DNA from: Bacteroidota bacterium | GTDB taxonomy: Bacteria > Bacteroidota > Bacteroidia > Chitinophagales > Chitinophagaceae | DNA: 64,000 bases | Assembly (NCBI GenBank): GCA_018266775.1 | Contig: JAFDZS010000011.1 | Location: forward strand, 62,001-126,000 | Direction of reading: 5' to 3' | The notes under the pieces: generated by a model | Database searches by the model: none | What the model was told of the DNA's origin: nothing | Seen by the model: the letters and a program-made list of their open reading frames with translations, nothing else | Shown: positions 60,630 through 64,000 of the stretch, one piece after another | Position numbering within the stretch: position 1 is the first letter of the stretch | How the letters are laid out: each line of letters opens with the position of its first letter | Translations under genes and position numbers: made by a program

Positions 60630-61712
60630 TCACAATTCAATAACCTGGTAAGCAACATCCAAACTGTTGAAGGCATCTTCAAGCCGGTCCCGGTGCGTAT
60701 CGGTAATAAAAACCTGGCCATCGTTCTGTTTACAAACCTGCAGCAGCAATTGCTGCATGCGGGTATCATCCAGTTTTTCAAAAACATCATCCAGAAAGAG
60801 AAGGGGGGCAAATCCCTTATTGTTCTTCAAAATATCAAACTCTGCCAGTTTTAAGGCAAACAATAAACTTTTGCGTTGCCCCTGCGAAGCGGTGCTTTTA
60901 AATGGCTGGCCATTAAGTTGCGTGGCAACATCATCTTTATGAATACCGCTGTTGGTGCGCTGCAGCAGGCAGTCTTTTTGCCGGTTAGCCAGTAATAATT
61001 TTTCAAAGCTGTTGTCGTTCAGCTGGCTTTCGTACTGCAGCGCAACGGTTTCCCTCTTACCGGAAATCTGTGCATAATACTGCTGCACTAATGGCACCAG
61101 TGTGGCGGCAAATGCTGTACGTGCGGTGTGAATATAATTGCCCGGTACCAGCAACTGTTCATCCAGCACATCCAGCAACGGCCAGTCTGATTTACCCTGT
61201 TCGGCAAAACGTTTCAGCAGGCTATTGCGCTGCTGCAGTATTTTGTTGTATTGAATCAGGTAAGAGAGATACGCAGCATCCACCTGGCTGATGACGGTAT
61301 CAATAAAGCGCCTTCTTTCTTCACTGCCGCCAATAATAAGTTCCACATCATCCGGCGCCACCATCACTGCCGGAAAAGTACCAATATGCTGGCTCATCTT
61401 TTCATACAATGAACCGTTCAGCGTCAATTCTCTTTTACCCGGTCCGCGGTAAATACACACCAGCTTCTGGTCTTCATTATTTTTATTGAATTGCGCCTCA
61501 AGCCGAAAACCATCCTGTTGAAACTGCACATTTTGTGCTTCCGTACTGCTGAAATAACTTTTGGTAAAGCAGCAATAATAAACAGCATCCAGTAAATTGG
61601 TTTTACCGTGGCCATTCAAACCGCAAATGCCCACCACCCGTTCATTAAAATGGAAAGTGGAAAAGGGGTAGTTTTTAAACTGTGTGATGGCGATGGAATG
61701 TATACGCAGCAT
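60630..61712 (-). CDS. recF: DNA replication/repair protein RecF
   Basis: The ATG at 61712 (MLRIHSIAITQFKNY) is chosen, as the frame's longer start runs into unlikely sequence. The predicted product has 360 residues, the usual RecF length. Walker A is GLNGHGKTNL (31-40). Further RecF elements are VVMVAPDDVELIIGGSEERRRFID, TASQGQRKSLLFALKLAE (ABC signature) and LLFLDDVFEKLDD (Walker B) near the end. It binds ssDNA/dsDNA junctions and helps load RecA at gaps. It shares a strand with the DUF721 gene and is divergent from pdhA. Confidence 0.95.
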   Translation of the reverse strand: MLRIHSIAITQFKNYPFSTFHFNERVVGICGLNGHGKTNLLDAVYYCCFTKSYFSSTEAQNVQFQQDGFRLEAQFNKNNEDQKLVCIYRGPGKRELTLNGSLYEKMSQHIGTFPAVMVAPDDVELIIGGSEERRRFIDTVISQVDAAYLSYLIQYNKILQQRNSLLKRFAEQGKSDWPLLDVLDEQLLVPGNYIHTARTAFAATLVPLVQQYYAQISGKRETVALQYESQLNDNSFEKLLLANRQKDCLLQRTNSGIHKDDVATQLNGQPFKSTASQGQRKSLLFALKLAEFDILKNNKGFAPLLFLDDVFEKLDDTRMQQLLLQVCKQNDGQVFITDTHRDRLEDAFNSLDVAYQVIEL

Positions 61713-61877
61713 TGCGCCTGCAAGATACTGGAAAGTATGGATGCAAATAATGGCAGGTTCAGCATGCAGCATATTAAAAAATATCATGCTGCACACTATC
61801 CACAACCTGAGGAAAACTATTGGGAAACGATCTGAAAAATCAAATTTCAAAACTGGCAACCGAAATCCGAAATCCCT

Positions 61878-61885
61878 TATCTTTG
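61878..61885 (+). promoter_or_regulatory. -7 box of the pdhA promoter
   Basis: TATCTTTG matches TAnnTTTG and lies 20 bases before the pdhA TTG start; the surrounding TTATCTTTGCCGC resembles TTACCTTTGCAGC before the thiolase gene and TTACCTTTGCG before the UbiD gene. A -33 TTTG is not evident. Confidence 0.45.
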
Positions 61886-61905
61886 CCGCCTAAAATTTAA
61901 ATACC

Positions 61906-62898
61906 TTGGCAACAAAGTTTTCTAAAGAAACTTATTTATACTGGTACGAACTGATGCTGTTATTACGCCGGTTCGAAGAAAAGACCGGTCAATTGTATGG
62001 CATGCAGAAAATCCGTGGCTTTTGTCACCTGTACATCGGCCAGGAAGCTGTTGCAGCGGGCTGTATGACCGCCACTAATCCCGAAGATAAATTTATTACC
62101 GCTTACCGTTGCCATGGATTGGCCATTGCAAAAGGCGTTACCCCAAAATCTGCCATGGCTGAATTGTATGGTAAAGCTACCGGTTGCAGTAAAGGTAAAG
62201 GAGGCAGTATGCACTTGTTTGGTGTTGAAGTAGGTTTCTTTGGCGGCCACGGTATTGTGGGTGCACAAATTGGAACTGGTGCCGGGCTGGCCTTTGCTGA
62301 AAAATATAAAGGCACCAAAAACGTGGCACTTTGCTTTTTTGGTGATGGTGCTGCCCGCCAGGGTATGCTGCACGAAACCTTTAACATGGCTATGTTGTGG
62401 GATCTGCCCGTTGTTTTCATTTGCGAAAACAACCAGTATGCAATGGGAACATCTGTGGCCCGTACCAGTAAAACGCTGGACATTTATAAACTGGCCGATG
62501 CGTATGACATGCCTGCTGATGCAGTGGATGGCATGAGCCCTGAAGCTGTACACAATGCCGTTTTAAGAGCAGTGAACAGGGCCAGGGAAAAAGGCGGGCC
62601 TACATTGCTGGAGATTAAAACCTACCGGTATAAAGGCCATAGCATGAGCGACCCACAGAAATACCGCAGTAAAGATGAAGTGGAAGAATATAAAGAGAAA
62701 GACCCCATTGATCATGTGCTGAATGTATTGAAAACACAATACAGCGTATCTGATGCAGACATTGAAGTAATTAACGACCGGGTGAAGAAGGAAGTGGAAG
62801 ACAGTGTGGCTTTTGCAGAAGAAAGCCCATGGCCATCTAACGACGAATTACTGAAAGATGTTTATGTACAGGAAGATTATCCTTTTATCGTTGACTAA
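61906..62898 (+). CDS. pdhA: Pyruvate dehydrogenase E1 component, alpha subunit
   Basis: The predicted product has 330 residues. Its start is TTG at 61906: a stop lies 15 bases upstream in frame and the next Met is at residue 17 within conserved sequence. Conserved blocks are YWYELMLLLRRFEEKTGQLYGMQKIRGFCHLYIGQEAVAAG, GKGGSMHLF, GHGIVGAQIGTGAGLAFA, the TPP-binding GDGAARQGMLHETFNMAMLWDLPVVFICENNQYAMGT, and YRYKGHSMSDP, a phosphorylation-loop-like region. It decarboxylates pyruvate together with the beta subunit, whose gene is 21 kb away. Confidence 0.96.
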   Translation: MATKFSKETYLYWYELMLLLRRFEEKTGQLYGMQKIRGFCHLYIGQEAVAAGCMTATNPEDKFITAYRCHGLAIAKGVTPKSAMAELYGKATGCSKGKGGSMHLFGVEVGFFGGHGIVGAQIGTGAGLAFAEKYKGTKNVALCFFGDGAARQGMLHETFNMAMLWDLPVVFICENNQYAMGTSVARTSKTLDIYKLADAYDMPADAVDGMSPEAVHNAVLRAVNRAREKGGPTLLEIKTYRYKGHSMSDPQKYRSKDEVEEYKEKDPIDHVLNVLKTQYSVSDADIEVINDRVKKEVEDSVAFAEESPWPSNDELLKDVYVQEDYPFIVD

Positions 62899-62936
62899 AA
62901 TTTTCACCAAATAAAAATAAACAAATAACATTTACA

Positions 62937-63698
62937 ATGGCAGAGAAAGCAAAAGTTGCACCTGAAGACGTTAATGTAGCATTGGAAAGAGCCAAAGGTT
63001 TTTGGGCAAAGTACAGCAAACCCATTACTTATACGGGCAGTGCTGTAATTGTATTGATACTGGGTTGGTTTGCATATAAATTTCTTTACAGAGACCCTAA
63101 TAATTTAAAAGCCAGCGAACAGATTTTCCCGGGCGAAAAACTGTTTGATAAAATGGTGCAGGAAGGTAACTTTCCTAAAGATACTGTGGGTATTGTATTA
63201 AATGGCGGCAACCTCGGTGATAACAAAATCACAGGCATGCTGTCTATCATAAAGAATTATGGCGGTACACCTTCAGGTAACCGTGCACAACTGATTACCG
63301 GTGCATGTTATGTACAACTGGGCCAGTTTGATAAAGCAATTCCATACTTAAAAGATTTTGAAGGCAACGGTGCTACACAGGTACAAAGCAAAGACTATAC
63401 TCTGTTAGGCCATGCTTATGCTGAACAAAAAAAGAATGACGAAGCGTTGAACTACTATAAAAAAGCAGCTGATGTGCTGAATGATAAAGATGAAGAACAA
63501 AAAGTAAATGCACTTTTTCTTGCCGCCAACTTTGCCGATTATGCCGGAAAGCCAGCAGATGCAAAGGAATTGCTCAACAAACTGAAAGATAATTTTGCGT
63601 CAACATTAATGAAGCCATCATCGCCTTACGGCCCCAGCCAGAATGTAACTATGGCTGACGTAGATAAATTACTGGCGAAGCTGGGTGTGGTAAGATAG
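62937..63698 (+). CDS. TPR-like membrane-anchored protein (YfgM-like)
   Basis: The predicted product has 253 residues. A basic cytoplasmic N-terminus (1-30), one transmembrane helix (about 33-50: PITYTGSAVIVLILGWFAYKFL), then a helical repeat region including NRAQLITGACYVQLGQFDKAIPYLKDFEG and YTLLGHAYAEQKKNDEALNYYKKAADVL with TPR spacing. The layout resembles E. coli YfgM, which works with the Sec translocon chaperone PpiD, but the resemblance is of topology only. It lies 38 bases after pdhA. Confidence 0.85.
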   Translation: MAEKAKVAPEDVNVALERAKGFWAKYSKPITYTGSAVIVLILGWFAYKFLYRDPNNLKASEQIFPGEKLFDKMVQEGNFPKDTVGIVLNGGNLGDNKITGMLSIIKNYGGTPSGNRAQLITGACYVQLGQFDKAIPYLKDFEGNGATQVQSKDYTLLGHAYAEQKKNDEALNYYKKAADVLNDKDEEQKVNALFLAANFADYAGKPADAKELLNKLKDNFASTLMKPSSPYGPSQNVTMADVDKLLAKLGVVR

Positions 63699-63748
63699 TT
63701 GCACCATCGCCAATTTCTATTTGACCGTTACGTAGTATTATCCGAAAC

Positions 63749-64000
63749 ATGTCAACCAATTCAAATAATTTATACGAAACTGCAGGCATCCAACTACCAA
63801 AGGATGCCTGTGTTGTAATTGTACGCACCGAATGGAATGCCGCCATTGTAGACAAACTGGAAGAAGGGTGCAACCGTATTCTTAGCCAGCATAACATTCA
63901 CCACAAAACCATAATGGTGCCCGGTGCGTTTGAAATACCCTTTGCTATTAAGAATTATTGGGAAGCCCATAAATACAAGGACGATAAACCGCATGCATTT
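63749..64000 (+). CDS. ribH: 6,7-dimethyl-8-ribityllumazine synthase, N-terminal part
   Basis: The ATG at 63749 begins MSTNSNNLYETAGIQLPKD and the frame stays open to the window edge; 84 residues are seen of about 155-165 expected. The sequence includes VVIVRTEWNAAIVDKLEEGC and IMVPGAFEIPFAIKN, where the latter is the strongly conserved lumazine synthase motif (VPGAFEIP). It condenses 5-amino-6-ribitylamino-uracil with dihydroxybutanone phosphate in riboflavin synthesis. It follows the TPR-like gene by 50 bases. Confidence 0.93.
   Translation, partial: MSTNSNNLYETAGIQLPKDACVVIVRTEWNAAIVDKLEEGCNRILSQHNIHHKTIMVPGAFEIPFAIKNYWEAHKYKDDKPHAF

Noticed and set aside
61713..61859. A 49-residue N-terminal extension of RecF
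   Set aside because: The family begins at MLRIHSIAITQFKNY, immediately before the first RecF motif.

Overview
The window looks like a chromosomal segment of a Bacteroidota bacterium, most probably of the Chitinophagaceae. The base composition is AT-rich, start codons lack strong Shine-Dalgarno sequences, several genes have a TAnnTTTG -7 promoter box, and there are many secreted or lipoprotein-type products. Markers typical of the phylum are present: a type IX sorting tail, GldM-C-like and PorG/DUF6089-like proteins, LytTR two-component regulation, and DUF3857 and DUF4412 proteins. No tRNA, rRNA, CRISPR array, phage or transposase gene was found.

Layout. 0-4.5 kb: end of a coiled-coil, possibly PspA-like protein, then a NitT/TauT-type ABC transporter whose binding protein is fused to an OmpA peptidoglycan-binding domain. 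4.7-12.9 kb: HAD hydrolase, histidine phosphatase, an orphan GldM-C-like protein, an unannotated histone H1-like basic peptide (7214-7339), a TPR membrane protein divergent from a caspase-like protease, an M28 peptidase and a eukaryotic-type SET methyltransferase. 12.9-24.1 kb: RidA, a luciferase-like oxidoreductase, a GlxA-type regulator, two tandem SRPBCC proteins, secreted proteins, a PL9-type pectate lyase, ahcY divergent from an Lrp-type regulator with a palindrome between their promoters, and a frameshifted T9SS cargo gene. 24.2-31.6 kb: a minus-strand run of five exported proteins ending in a LytS/LytT-like pair. 31.7-38.6 kb: GNAT, a second possible GldM-C-like protein, valS (with an intergenic-type repeat in frame), thiolase, cupin and AraC regulator. 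38.6-43.2 kb: TlpA-like thioredoxin, pdhB, a PorG-like protein, a lipoprotein and a large repeat field. 43.2-50.8 kb: an uncharacterised envelope cluster of three lipoproteins, a polytopic patatin-like protein, a bitopic protein and a transglutaminase-like protein. 50.9-64 kb: UbiD, three tandem DUF3857 proteins (two lacking catalytic residues), TraB/GumN, DUF721, recF, pdhA, a TPR-like protein and the start of ribH.

Housekeeping functions (ahcY, valS, pdhA/pdhB, recF, ribH, thiolase) are interspersed with envelope and secretion genes. Several intergenic spaces carry a dispersed repeat family: an exact 18-mer at four places, palindromes, a three-copy tandem array of about 155 bp, and simple low-complexity tracts.

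The best candidates for undescribed biology are the 43.2-50.8 kb patatin/transglutaminase envelope cluster, the peptidoglycan-anchored ABC transporter at the left edge, the SET methyltransferase near an H1-like peptide, the DUF3857 triplet with two apparent pseudo-enzymes, and the repeat family that has entered valS. All functional statements rest on reading motifs by eye; no database search was made.
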